Positions 34,936 through 46,364 of a stretch of 64,000 bases of DNA are shown here, piece after piece. The stretch spans positions 19,694,777-19,758,776 of the forward strand of contig JANJXV010000020.1 in NCBI GenBank assembly GCA_024803745.1, written 5' to 3'. The stretch is from Megascapheus bottae (Eukaryota; Chordata; Mammalia; Rodentia; Geomyidae). The notes beneath the pieces were generated by a model. It was not told where the DNA came from. It did no database searches and saw only the letters and a list, made by a program, of their open reading frames with translations. The position numbers were made by a program, and so were the translations under genes. Numbering within the stretch: the stretch's first letter is position 1; every line of letters starts with the position of its first letter.

Positions 34936-37033
34936 GCCTTGAGTGTATTTCATGCTGATATCTGCTTATGATGGGATTGGTTGTGTGTCAGGATGCTGTG
35001 TTTTGCCTCTCTTAAAAAAAAAAAAAAGAAGAAAGGAAAGCAGAGAAAAATACTAAGACTTATTAGCATATTGCATAATTGTTAACTATTCATGACAAGT
35101 TCTTTCCAGAGAGTTTTTCCCATCTCTCCTGATACTTGCAAAACACTTTCATGTACTCATTTGAAAATAATATGATCAAGTTACCAAATGGAAAATAAGA
35201 TAACTAAAGGGAGAAAAACTTGTTCAACATCTGTTTGAGTATAGGCAAATAAGTGTCTCAGACCCCCATTTTCAACCAAATCATATTTATATATGTCATG
35301 CTCCTAATAGACTAAAAGATACTCAGACATTCTGTCACATACTTTAAAACCCTGAACTAAGCTTAAAGCAGACAGGAAGATTTGAAGTAGACCACAAATT
35401 GAAATGCCCCAGAAAGCTTTCATCAACTAGGCCTTATGTTCACTCTTGTAATAAAGAGGCTTTTGGAGTTGATATGCCACAGTCTAATAGGTGACTGCTT
35501 AATGGGATTTACATTCGCTCAAACCAAATTAGGCTGGTAAAAGACAATGCAACATTCTGTAATGTAAATGGGACTGACGGCAGAATTAAATGTTTGTGGA
35601 AACAGGGCAGCAGATCTATCAAGAGCTAATTAGACAGAGAGTTCAGAAGCAGACTTGGGAGTAAACAGTATCAACAAAGAACGAAGGAGAGCAAGAATGG
35701 AGGGGGAGAAAAGAGCTTTTGTACAAGGAAGAAAAGGAACTATACAAAAGTTATTTAATTAGAAACTCAGATGGAGTCTCTCCCATGAGAAAAACATATT
35801 CTTTCCCAAACCTGTTGCTAATATTAAGTTGAATGAAAACTCTGATAGATTATTGTGTATCTAAGTGATTCTTTGATGTAACTGGCTTAAATAGCCTTCT
35901 CTCCTCACACAGTTACATTTCCAGTTATGTTCACTGTAAATAAAAAATTATTTTTTGCAAGTTCAATCTTTGAAGTCCTTCTATTGGAAAGGATACCCCT
36001 GAAAGTTTGTTTAACCAAAGTATAGAGAGCTTGGAGCTTTCAGAAAGTTGAATGAAAGTACCAATAAACAAAAATTAGAAAATAATTTTGGATTTGAGTT
36101 TTATTTAGAATGTCAATGAACATAATTTTTAAAAAACTCATTTTTTAATTTTTTCCTATAGTATGTCAACATACTCATAATTGCTCAGCTGAGACATTGT
36201 ATGGAAATTGATTTAACATCTGTAATAAATTACTCTCTAGGCATGATATTCAAATTAGCTGAGTTTGATTGCTTGACTCTTTCCTCACTTCAAGTTCACT
36301 ATCTGAGCCAGTATTACATTAAATGTTTTACATTAAAATCTTTGAATGAATATTTAGGATTTGAATTTCTTTTCTTAGATTATAAAGCAAAACATCTTAG
36401 TTTGCATGCACCCCAAAGTAAACTAGGTGCATACACCCTTACAAATACATTTTAAATGTACATGATTCTTCTTATGTGTTGAGAAGTTATACCTATTTCA
36501 TTGGGATCTTGTAAGGAAACTGTATGGCTAATGTACGTGAAACTGCTTTGAAAATAGAAAATAGAATATTCATACACACTGACAGGTCATAATGACATCA
36601 TAATGGAGAATATGAGAGGCTGTTACTAGGCTGAATGGAATATAGACTTTTCAATGGAAAGTTTTGTGTTGAGTAATTAAATCTATGGCACACTGATTGC
36701 TTTTCTGCCTCCTGTACTACACAAACAAAGAATTGTTCTGTGAGCATGTTCTAGATTGTTTCTTGTTTAGTTAATCCATGAAATCCATGGTCTGCATTAC
36801 TGTCAGCTGTTAATACCCTGAGATTGCTTTATTCTTTAATGAAAAGATCAGTAAGATTTGAATTGCTTTGTCCCTGCCATAGAAATAGACTGAAAACAAA
36901 TGCCCAGTTTCTCTTGGTGGCATTCCAATCTGTCTCTGACCCAGAAATATAGGTGGTATTTGGCAGTTTGTCTACTCACGACAAAAGACATCTATCTTGC
37001 TTGTTTGTAAGGAGGAAAAGCTGGATTTGGATT

Positions 37034-37036
<3 letters not shown>
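34936..37036. other. Repeat-poor unique sequence
   Basis: About 2.1 kb without a recognised repeat, including the 35400-35690 candidate conserved block. No coding signal. Confidence 0.4.
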
Positions 37037-37072
<36 letters not shown>

Positions 37073-37078
37073 TAGATG
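37037..37078 (+). repeat. Poly-T tract (42 nt)
   Basis: Pure T run with no SINE or LINE attached on either side, unlike the other long T runs in the window. Confidence 0.97.
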
Positions 37079-37149
37079 TATTTTGTGTCTAAGCATAGGA
37101 AACAACAACAAAAAATAGCATCCTCTCATTTCACTCCAGGGGGACTGTC

Positions 37150-37320
37150 AGAGTTTCCTAAATTGGCCAATTACAAAAATTTCCTGGGAGAGCTATGTAA
37201 AAATCCAAATTCCCGGGCATTTTTCCCTGGAGATTATGATTCCATGGGTTTGATTTGTAGCCAGAAACTCTCAAGTGACTCTTAACAATTAGGGAAGTTG
37301 GCCAATTTGGGAAAACTCAT
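37150..37320 (+). mobile_element. MER5-like hAT (Charlie) DNA element remnant
   Basis: 'cctgggagagctatgtaaaa', 'ccaaattcccgggca', 'ctggagattatgattccatg' and 'aactctcaagtgactcttaa' follow MER5-type non-autonomous hAT elements ('gggaacttgttagaaatgca...' layout). The outer parts, 'aaattggccaatt' near 37166 and 'ttggccaatttggg' near 37300, are inverted relative to each other. Old, non-coding. Confidence 0.6.
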
Positions 37321-37964
37321 GGACTGGTATAAAATCTATAATCAATAGCAAATATATATAATGTATCATTAAAGATTTATCATTCATGTTTATGAAGTCA
37401 CTAGGTTATTGCACACTTGGCACATAATTAGAGTTGTGTTCTTCAATAATACCTTGGGATTATCACTGCAGTTACCTACCTCACAGCGTACTGTGCTGAC
37501 AAAGGGAAAGGTGTGGAGAGAAAAGAATTTTTCGGTGTTGAAATGCTAAAGTAGCCCAAGTATTATGAACAATCTGAAGATTTGGTGTTTTGGCCCCAGG
37601 TTTGTCACTGAGACACTGTCACCAAGTGAATCACTTTTGTTTGCTATATTTTCTTCCCCTTACTCATAAAATGAGAAGGTTAAAAAGAAATATTATTCTT
37701 ATGGTGAGTGCCAAGCTAATATTTTTGTCTGGGAACATTGGCTTACATGACAAAGTCCAGATGGTTAAAGAGGCCACTTTATGCTTATTTAGTGACCATC
37801 AGAGAATATGGTGATAACCTGAGAGTTTTGACATATTCTCAATTCAACTTCTAAATTATCAAATTATTCATTGCAGTGTTGAATATCATATATACTGATA
37901 TTTTAAAATATAATTCTTATTCTTTGATACACAATACATAAAATATTTTATTTTGTTTTCTGTA
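37321..37964. other. Unique sequence
   Basis: Nothing recognised. Confidence 0.4.
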
Positions 37965-38178
37965 CTAATTTTGGTGGCATTACTGGGGCTTGAATTTAGG
38001 ACCTCAAACACTTACCTAGTGTTTTCCCCTGCTATACGACTTGAGCCATACCTCCAAGTCCTTTGTTTGGGTCGTTAATTGGAGATAAGAGTCTTTTAGA
38101 TATATCTTTCTGCATAGGCTTTGAACTATGATCCTGAGGTCTCAACCTACTGATATAGGTCTGAGCCAACAGCATTTG
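37965..38178 (-). mobile_element. Old composite B1/tRNA SINE
   Basis: Antisense tRNA-like half ('actggggcttgaatttagga', 'cgacttgagccatacctcc') then 'gttaattggagataagagtc' and a 7SL head ('ctttgaactatgatcctgag'). The first half resembles dID more than Geo while the linker is that of B1-Geo, so it may be transitional. Confidence 0.65.
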
Positions 38179-38927
38179 TTTATTTTTTGTTGTTGTTGGT
38201 GGTGGTTTACAAACCTACCATATCCTCAGTTGCATACCTTTTGAGTTAGTTTTGGTCAGCCAATTGACTTTAATGCAATACTTTTCTGATACAATAAAAC
38301 AGAGATGCACAAATTATCCTTGTTGCTACTTCTCAAAGTAAATAGACCTATGGTTCTATTATGTCACACATATAGGCAGAAATTAGTGAATGGAAAGATG
38401 CTGTTTGGTAAATGGTGGAAAAGTAATATGTTAATTTAAGCTCCATTTTATTTAATGAACCACATAATGTGCCACAGAGACTTCAGAGTTCAAAATGTAG
38501 AAATTATCTAGAAACAGATTGTTGCCTTGGAAATGAAAGAACAAACTAGCAAATACAAAGAAATCAGAGAGATCCAATGGCTGGCACTCTAGTGAAAGAG
38601 CAAGCCATAGAATTAAATATGTGAGTCTGATTATTATAAATATAAAGTTTAGAAATTAATGATCACATACATGGATAATTTCTGTTTCCTAAGTATTTGC
38701 ACTTGCCTGGCTTTAGCTTCTTAAGAGGGAAATTTTAGTCTGATATTATTTTATACTTGCAGAAGAATCTTATCTATTGCTCACCTTTAAATTAGATGGT
38801 AACTCCTATAGCATTTCAACATTCCATTTTACAAAGTGACCCACATTGCGCTTTCAGTGTTATGGAAAGAGATCAGAAAATTCATAAGGATCTTACAATT
38901 ACAAAGAAAGTCAGCCAAATTTGTTGT
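38179..38927. other. Unique sequence
   Basis: A (TTG)n/(GGT)n run near 38190-38210; otherwise nothing recognised. Confidence 0.4.
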
Positions 38928-39030
38928 GGTGGGTCATGCCTATAATTTCAGAACCGAGAGAGGATGATCATGAGTTCCAGGACCACCAGCCTGAACATAA
39001 CAAAAACCTGCTTCACAATAGCTCAAACAA
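38928..39030 (+). mobile_element. Old B1-like SINE
   Basis: 'tgtggtgggtcatgcctata', 'gagaggatgatcatgagttc' and 'caccagcctgaacata' match a sense B1 monomer. Confidence 0.7.
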
Positions 39031-39569
39031 CCAAACTACACAGACTCACAAAGCAGAATGGCAACTTACAAAATACATTAAATTATATTGATTAAATGAA
39101 TAAGAGGAATAAGGAAAATAAAAACAATTGAGATCTGTGATCATTTTAGATGGCTTCCAAAATGTTAATGTGCTTTCTGACATAATAAAAAGGAGAGACT
39201 ATTAAGACTGGCTAGGAAGGGTGGCTACAAGGAACATAATAGTTTAACCAATCCGTCCTTACCATTTTTCTTTCCAGTTTGTGGACTAAGTGTGAGAGCA
39301 TGAAAACTGTAGTGGGAACCAAGCATACCACACCCAGATGTCTAGTTTTGAAAGTTTTCATCACAGTCACTATGTGTCTGATTCTGTTTCTGACACTTAA
39401 AGCAGAGCTTCAGAGCTTTGAGCAGAAGGCTCCCAGGGTTTTCCTGGTTCTGATGACCTCCGAATTTTCAACCGTTCATTAAAATTTCATTCAAGAATCT
39501 GTCATTCCACCTTCTTCCTGACTTGCACTGTGGCTGCCTTGTTTATTTCCTTCCTTCCTTGCATCTACC
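39031..39569. other. Unique sequence
   Basis: A 67-residue ORF at 39279-39482 (MWTKCESMKTV...) has no recognised domain. Confidence 0.35.
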
Positions 39570-39806
39570 TGTAACGGAAAGACCAAAATTTAACTCATGG
39601 TCTCACATATGCTAGGTAGATACTTTCCATTTGATATTTGCTAAGCAGATACTTACACTTCCATTCTAGTATTATTCTTTTGGTCCAGTTATTTGGAGAT
39701 GGGGGTCTTCTGGATTTGTCTGCCCAGATTAGCACCTAACCTTGAGCCTTAGATCTCAGCCTCTGGAGTAGCTAGATTGATAGACATGAGTAACTAGAGC
39801 CCAGAT
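39570..39806 (-). mobile_element. Old composite B1/tRNA SINE
   Basis: 'aatttaactcatggtctcac', 'atgctaggtagatactt', 'gttatttggagatgggggtc' and 'ctcagcctctggagtagcta' give an antisense tRNA-like half plus a 7SL head. Confidence 0.65.
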
Positions 39807-39820
39807 AGAAGTTTGTTACT

Positions 39821-40014
39821 TTGGCCTAGTTTATACGTTAAAAAAATTAAGGCGTGAAATATTGATCTTTGCCTATTGACTTTGGGGAAAACCAGTTATG
39901 CATTGTTTCCTTCTTCATTGGCCTAGTTTATACGTTAAAAAAATTAAGGCGTGAAATATTGATCTTTGCCTATTGACTTTGGGGAAAACCAGTTATGCAT
40001 TGTTTCCTTCTTCA
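39821..40014. repeat. 97-bp exact tandem duplication
   Basis: Units 39821-39917 and 39918-40014 are identical over all 97 bases; the match extends two further bases (tt at 40015-40016), giving a 2-bp microhomology at the junction. Each unit starts 'ttggcctagtttatacgtta' and ends 'ttcttca'. The unit is not a known transposon and is not low complexity. Confidence 0.98.
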
Positions 40015-40016
40015 TT

Positions 40017-40691
40017 AACCTTTTAGCATGTATTAAAGATTTTTGCTGTTTTCTTTTTTTGGCATTTATAGCAAATTAAACATTCCAATACTATACAAGG
40101 TGCTCTGACCTAAACCACTGACATATAAATGAAAGAATTGATTTTCATGTGTTGCCATAAAAATATATTGGTTACTATATAGGAACAAACTACTTGGCAT
40201 TTTGTCCATGCAAAATTCCTTACATTTCTTACAGCTCCAATGTTTGTGAGAGAAAACTGGGATGGCCCATTGTTTGAACAAATAATGAAGTATCGACTGT
40301 CGTTGTTTACATAGTTTGTATTGTCATTATGTTGGGGTTTAGGATCTCATTTTTTCCCAAACAATTTTGCATCTTCTGAGGCAATTTATCAAGTTCTTTT
40401 TGAAGAGAATTTCCTTACACTGTAATCAGTTGTAGAGATCAAAATTATTCTTATGTTTTATCTTTGTTTAAAAAGTGTTTATTTTTGTTAGAAGAAATAA
40501 TTCTTTCCTAAAACTTTTAGATCATAATCACATTTCTCTTTGAGAATTAGGCATTTTTAGGTGAGTTATGCGAGAAATTTTGTGCTCTCACCTGGATTAA
40601 AGTATTATTCTTAAGTACTCTCTAGAAACTAATGACCTGTGCTTTCATTAGGATCCAATTTAATATTAAAGGGAAAAGTCTGCATTTCAAC
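40017..40691. other. Unique sequence
   Basis: Nothing recognised; the 71-residue minus-strand ORF at 40066-40281 has no motif. Confidence 0.4.
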
Positions 40692-40707
40692 AAAACATTG
40701 ACTTTTT

Positions 40708-41468
40708 TCATATATTTTTTATTGTAATTAATAGAAGGGTTACATGACATTTGCCAGGTAGATGGTGCATTAATTCCCATACATTGATACCCTTTCACAT
40801 GTTTTGGTCCCCATTTCTCTCCCCCCCCCACCCCTCATATTGTTTTCCCCCATTCCCTATCCAATTTCAAATAACCAAATACAAATATACCCGATACATC
40901 AGGTAACAAAGTGAGATACTGTAACAATATGAGATACCCAAGGGACAGCAAAAGAGATGAGATATAACATAGTACCTTAAGAACAACAATCATTCATTAT
41001 ATGGCTTAGTTCCTTTGATTCTGGCTTACATCACTTAATATGATCTTTTCTAAGTCTTTCCATTTCCTAAAAAATGGGGCAATGTCATTCTTTCTGACAG
41101 CAATGTAGAATTCCATTGTGTGCAAATACCACATCTTGTTGATCCACTCATCAACTGAGGGACATCTAGGTTGGTTCCATATCTTTGCTATGGTAAATAG
41201 TGCTGCAATGAACATTGTTGTGCTGGTGGATTTAGTATGTCCTTGTTTCTGGATAATTGGGTAAGTGCCTAGTAGTGGAATTGCTGGGTCATAGGGGAGC
41301 TCTATGTTTAGTCTTTTGAGGAACTGCCATACTGCTTTCCATAGTGGTTGAACGAGTTTGCACTCCCACCAACAGTGTAGTAGTGATCCCTCCTGGCCAC
41401 ATCCCCTCCAGCATCTGTTGTTATTAGTTTTCTTGATCCTGGCCATTCTAACTGGAGTGAGGCAAATC
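40708..41468 (-). mobile_element. 5'-truncated LINE-1 with perfect 16-bp TSD
   Basis: Antisense LINE-1 consisting of the 3' UTR (40708-41005, with the C-rich block near 40820) and the last part of ORF2 (41006-41470, 154 residues, open on the minus strand). ORF2 hallmarks include WRGCGQEGSLLHCWWECKLV, LPYDPAIPLLG and CPSVDEWINKMWYLHTMEFY, the cysteine-rich carboxy terminus. TSD aaaacattgacttttt at 40692-40707 and 41469-41484. In element orientation the site reads gcttttaaaaagtc, the TTTT/AAAA-type endonuclease target. Truncated, so not autonomous. Among the best-preserved LINE-1 copies here. About 6 nt at the 5' junction (41463-41468) are not obviously LINE-1. Confidence 0.96.
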
Positions 41469-41573
41469 AAAACATTGACTTTTTAAAAGCAAAACAATGC
41501 TCATATATTGTCACTTTTGTGGAAGGGGAATAATCCTTTATATACTTGGATTAATTAGAAAATAAAGGTTGTT

Positions 41574-41812
41574 GGGCGCCAGTGGCTCATGCCTGCAATC
41601 CTAGCTACTCTGGAAGCTGAGATCTGAGGATTACAGTTCTAAGCCAGCCCCAAAACAAAAGTCTGTGAAACTCTTATTTTCAAGTAACCACCAGAAAAGT
41701 AGAAGTGCTGCTGGTGTTCAAGTAATAGAGCACTAGCCTTGAGCTGAAAAGCTCAAGGACAGTGCCTAGGCCCAGAGTTCAAGCCAAACGACCGACCAAA
41801 AACAAAACAAAA
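41574..41812 (+). mobile_element. B1-Geo composite SINE, well preserved
   Basis: Head starts 'gttgggcgccagtggctcat' and contains 'tcctagctactctggaagct', as in Alu/B1. The linker includes 'ctcttattttcaagtaacca'. The Geo half carries 'gcactagccttgagctgaaa', 'gcccagagttcaagcc' and 'cgaccgaccaaaa', followed by (CAAAA)n. This is a good reference copy for the family in this window. Flanks share 'agaaaa..aaggt', a possible imperfect TSD. Confidence 0.93.
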
Positions 41813-41819
41813 CAAAAGA

Positions 41820-42563
41820 ATAAAAAAAGAAAAAGGTAACTTTATGAAATTCATCTGTGAACAAAATTAGGAAAAAATTGATAGAATTGGAAGAACACAA
41901 ATAAGATAGCATAGTCATATTGATTAGTGTTTAGTTGTAAAAATTTTCTGCTTTGATGATGGTAGTTTAGATTTCAAATCATTCAACTGAGTAAATTGTG
42001 GTGAACATTCAACCTAATAGATTATGAATCTTTTAATACAACTCTGCAAGGGTTTGAAGAAAGCATTAATTCAGTTCAAATGGGAAGATATAGCTAGAGG
42101 GAAATTCCAGTTTTCTCTACCTACATAGTCATTATAATTTATGACATTCTTATTTTAAAAATTTAAATATGCTAGAAAAAATTAAGGCCAGTTTTATTAC
42201 ATTAAAAGTATATAAATTCATATTAAATGAGCAGTGTGCATTCTGATAAGTTTAGTCTCAAACTCTATTACTTAAAAAGGCTTGAAATTTAGAATTTGCA
42301 ATTCCCATGCAAAGGAAAATATTCAAAATTATTTTAAAAAAAGTATTTTGTAATATTATGTGATATACTGTTATATCTTGTACCTCTGACACAGATCCAA
42401 GATGGAGCTACCCAAATGCTACCCAAATAGTCATTAATTTTGTGTAGCTATGAGTACTAGTTGGGATTTTAAAATTATCAGTTATGCTTTGGATTGAGGT
42501 AAATTCAACATTTCCATTCATACAGCCATATACTCATTAATAAAGGTCTTTATAAAATTAAAA
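41820..42563. other. Unique AT-rich sequence
   Basis: Nothing recognised. Confidence 0.4.
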
Positions 42564-42579
42564 TTGACTTTTAATTTTT

Positions 42580-42745
42580 TCATATATTTTTATTGTAATT
42601 AATAGAAGGGTTACATTATATTTGCCAGATAGAAGGTGTATTACTTCACATACATTGATACCATTTCTCATGTCTTGTTCCCCATTTCCCTCCCCCCTAC
42701 CCCCACCCCTCATCTTGTTTCCCCCTTCCCTATCCAATTGCGTAT
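42580..42745 (-). mobile_element. Ultra-short LINE-1 3' UTR insertion with 16-bp TSD
   Basis: Only about 160 bp of antisense LINE-1 3' UTR ('attgtaattaatagaagggt' through the C-rich block to 'ccctatccaatt'). Perfect TSD ttgacttttaattttt at 42564-42579 and 42746-42761. About 5 nt (gcgta) at the 5' junction do not match LINE-1. Confidence 0.95.
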
Positions 42746-42761
42746 TTGACTTTTAATTTTT

Positions 42762-43660
<899 letters not shown>

Positions 43661-43760
43661 CCGGGCCTTGTTGGTTTATGCCTGTACCTCTAGCTCCTCT
43701 GGTGGCTGAGAGATGAGAATCATGGTTCAAAACCATTCCAGGCAGGAAAAGTCCAGGAAA

Positions 43761-43791
<31 letters not shown>

Positions 43792-44097
43792 GCCAGTCCT
43801 GGGCTTGGGCTGAGGGCCTGAGCCCTGTCCTTGGACTTTCTCAAGGCTAATACTCTACCACTTGAGCCTCAGCACCACTTCCGGCTTTTTGCTATGTATG
43901 TGGTACTGAGGAATCGAACCTGGGTCTTCATGCATACTAGGCAAGCACTCTACCACTATGCCAAACTCCCGGCCCCTCCAGGAAACTCTTATCTCCAATA
44001 AACTATTCAGAAAAAACTGGAGGGGTTGCTGTTCAAGTGAGTGAATATTATCCTCGAGCACAGACACTCAGGAATAGTACAAGGACCAGATCCAGCA
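43661..44097 (+). mobile_element. B1-Geo composite SINE, split by a nested SINE
   Basis: The head (43661-43765: 'gccgggccttgttggtttat', 'atgagaatcatggttcaaaa') is interrupted in its linker ('aactctt|atctcc') by an antisense IDL-Geo. The remainder (43977-44097: 'ttatctccaataaactattc', 'ggttgctgttcaagtgag') follows. Removing the insert and one TSD copy restores a normal B1-Geo order. Confidence 0.92.
43766..43976 (-). mobile_element. IDL-Geo SINE nested in B1-Geo, 14-bp TSD
   Basis: Full antisense dimer with about 28-T tail, Geo ('cagtcctgggcttgggctga') and ID head ('gaatcgaacctgggtct', 'ccaaactcccggcccc'). Perfect TSD tccaggaaactctt at 43752-43765 and 43977-43990. It is necessarily younger than the host element, and its long pure tail agrees. 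Confidence 0.97.
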
Positions 44098-44101
44098 AAC
44101 A

Positions 44102-44141
44102 AGTAATTAATTAATTAATTAGTTAATTAATTAATTAATTA
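44102..44141 (+). repeat. (ATTA)n microsatellite
   Basis: About ten TTAA-type units at the tail of the host B1-Geo, one interruption (agtt). Confidence 0.95.
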
Positions 44142-44190
44142 AACTAGAACTGACTAAACATAATCGAAAGCATAATCGATAATATCCTAG

Positions 44191-44343
44191 TTGGCTGGGA
44201 ATATGGCTCAGTGGTAGAGTGCCTGCCTAGAATGCATGAAGTCCTGTATTTGATTCCTCAGTACCACATACACAGAAAAAGCCAGGAGTGGCGCTGTGTA
44301 GAACTCTAGCCTTGAGATAGAGAGGCTCAGGGATAATGCCCTC
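44191..44343 (+). mobile_element. IDL-Geo SINE, deleted in the Geo half
   Basis: Clear ID head ('gttggctgggaatatggctc', A box 'cagtggtagagtgcctgcc', B box 'tatttgattcc'). The Geo half has lost the 'gctcaagtggta' block and the final third. The 'gaatatggctcagtgg' start is closer to classical ID than most copies here. Confidence 0.88.
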
Positions 44344-46264
44344 ATAGTTCTTCAATGTCTATATTAATCATACTTTCTTTCATTTACTTGGAAAGTATTT
44401 ATTGAGCACCCACCATATTTTCTTCTTCGTATTAAATCTTCATCACATAAAAAGGTGAACAAGAGATATAACTGACCTTCCGTTTAGAGGGAAAGAGAAC
44501 ATAATGAACACAAATGCAACACACAGGATAATTCTTTGTTGCTGTGAATCTTTTTGGTAGGATGGTAAGGAAGGAAGAAATTCTGTGCTTGTCTCTGGGA
44601 CCAAGAGTCTTCTAGTGAATATGGGTACAGAACTAATAAATAGTAAGTAGGAGCCATATAAACATCTCCTGACCTACTGGAGCCAAAATATTGTAGGATC
44701 TAAATTCCATCCTAGAAATTCAAGGATGAGTAAAATAAGACAGTGGGCCCAAGTAACTCACTGTGAATAGGTTTTACTCACTTATTTGCGGGTGAAATCA
44801 TTTGATACCCTTTGTGGTCACCAAGTCACATTACATTAGCTCAGTAAACACACATTAGAAATATTCAATGAGTGCCCTGGCATCAGTTAAAAACTTGGCA
44901 TTAACTCTCACCCCTTCTCATATATATCGCTTATTAACATGATATATGATTTCATGTCTTACTTATCAAGGATGTGTAAGGTTCATAGTACTGGAAATAC
45001 TTCTCTTGATCATTTCAAAGTGCTTTGCAGCCCACTGCCCTTAAATCTCACTGCCAACTTATTTCTAATGTACCTCATTCCTCCTAGCTTGCGGACTATT
45101 CTCTCACGTGATAAATAACTCTGCCTTATCAAGGTCAGTTGGAAAGACCCCTTTTACATATCTCATAAATTTTAGCCAGGTGCCACTGATGTGAGATTAA
45201 TGTAATGGCACCATGGCAAGCACTCAGGCTTGTCTTAATTATGCTAAGGTTGCCGGTTCACCATTTCTCTTCATCTGTCTCCTACTTTAGGGAACACTAA
45301 ACACTATGTCATTAGATTGTCTGTTCCACAACATTGGGCCTTTGCATTTACAAAGTCATCAGATGGCTTATGACATAGCTTTTCTAACAAATTAAATTAA
45401 ACAAATAGTGAAGACAAAAACTAGGGGTAAAGGGCTTGAAAGAAGAGAAAGTATCAAGTTGTGATAGTGAAAACCAAAATAATCCTCTAGGTTACAAAGT
45501 GATCCCTGAACAATGAACTGCTAATCTGATAAAGGCAACTTTGGCTCTGAGTGATCCCAGGTATGAGTATGAATAATTGTGGATTTCTTTACTCGTAGAA
45601 ATGAAGCCTAGTAGTGGAGGCATTTATTGGCCATGATAGATGTGCACATTTGCAGAGCCTTTCTTGCCCATTGTCTCTTCCCTTTGTAATTTCTACCAGA
45701 AAGCTCTCTCCAAGCCATATGTCCTTACGGGGATGTTTAATTACCTCATCTATTTTGCAGAAGGTCCTCACTTACTTTCCTAAAGGCCTGTCAGCATAGC
45801 CTCTTGAATTAGAAATAAAATAGTTCATAGAACTTGGTTTTTAAGTTGGTGATTATTTGTTTTGATTCCACTCTCTAGATATTCTGTTACTCTGTGAAGA
45901 CACGGATGTGTAAAATGGCATCATAACGTATTGTCAGTTTCTTTAAATATATTTAAAAATATATTTAATACATTCATGATATATTTATTAATGTCATATT
46001 ATTTATATACTATATTATGTAGTATATATTATTTTCCTCCTATTGATTTATATTTTATCTATATTATGTTTTATGTCAGAATATACATTATATTGCACTA
46101 TAATATCATATATTGTAATACAATACACATTATAGTATATTTAAATATTTTTAAGATATGTTAGTAAATATAATTAAAGATATTTTATATATAAATATAT
46201 TTATATACTTTATATTTTAAGAAATATATATTGCAAATATAAATTATCATTTTTGAGATGGATA
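44344..46264. other. Unique sequence, AT-rich near the end
   Basis: No recognised repeat or gene to 45.93 kb. 45940-46250 is almost pure A/T with many short self-complementary ATATTTAAATAT-like stretches. Confidence 0.4.
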
Positions 46265-46352
46265 TACTCTTATAATTCTTAGGTCCACAGGCTCCTCTGG
46301 CCTCAGCATCCCAGTAGTTAAATTTAGTTATATGCCTCTGTACTCAATTTAC
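46265..46352 (-). mobile_element. B1-like fragment
   Basis: 'ctctggcctcagcatcccag' followed by 'tagttaaatttagttatatgcc' recalls the antisense middle of a B1 monomer. Confidence 0.5.
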
Positions 46353-46364
46353 AAAATATCTTTT

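Noticed and set aside
41006..41470. Host gene encoding a 154-residue protein on the minus strand
   Set aside because: It is the carboxy terminus of LINE-1 ORF2 inside a 5'-truncated insertion with a TSD.
40692..42761. The two LINE-1 pieces at 40.7 and 42.6 kb as one element split by later insertion
   Set aside because: Each contains its own LINE-1 3' end and its own perfect 16-bp TSD, so they are separate insertions.
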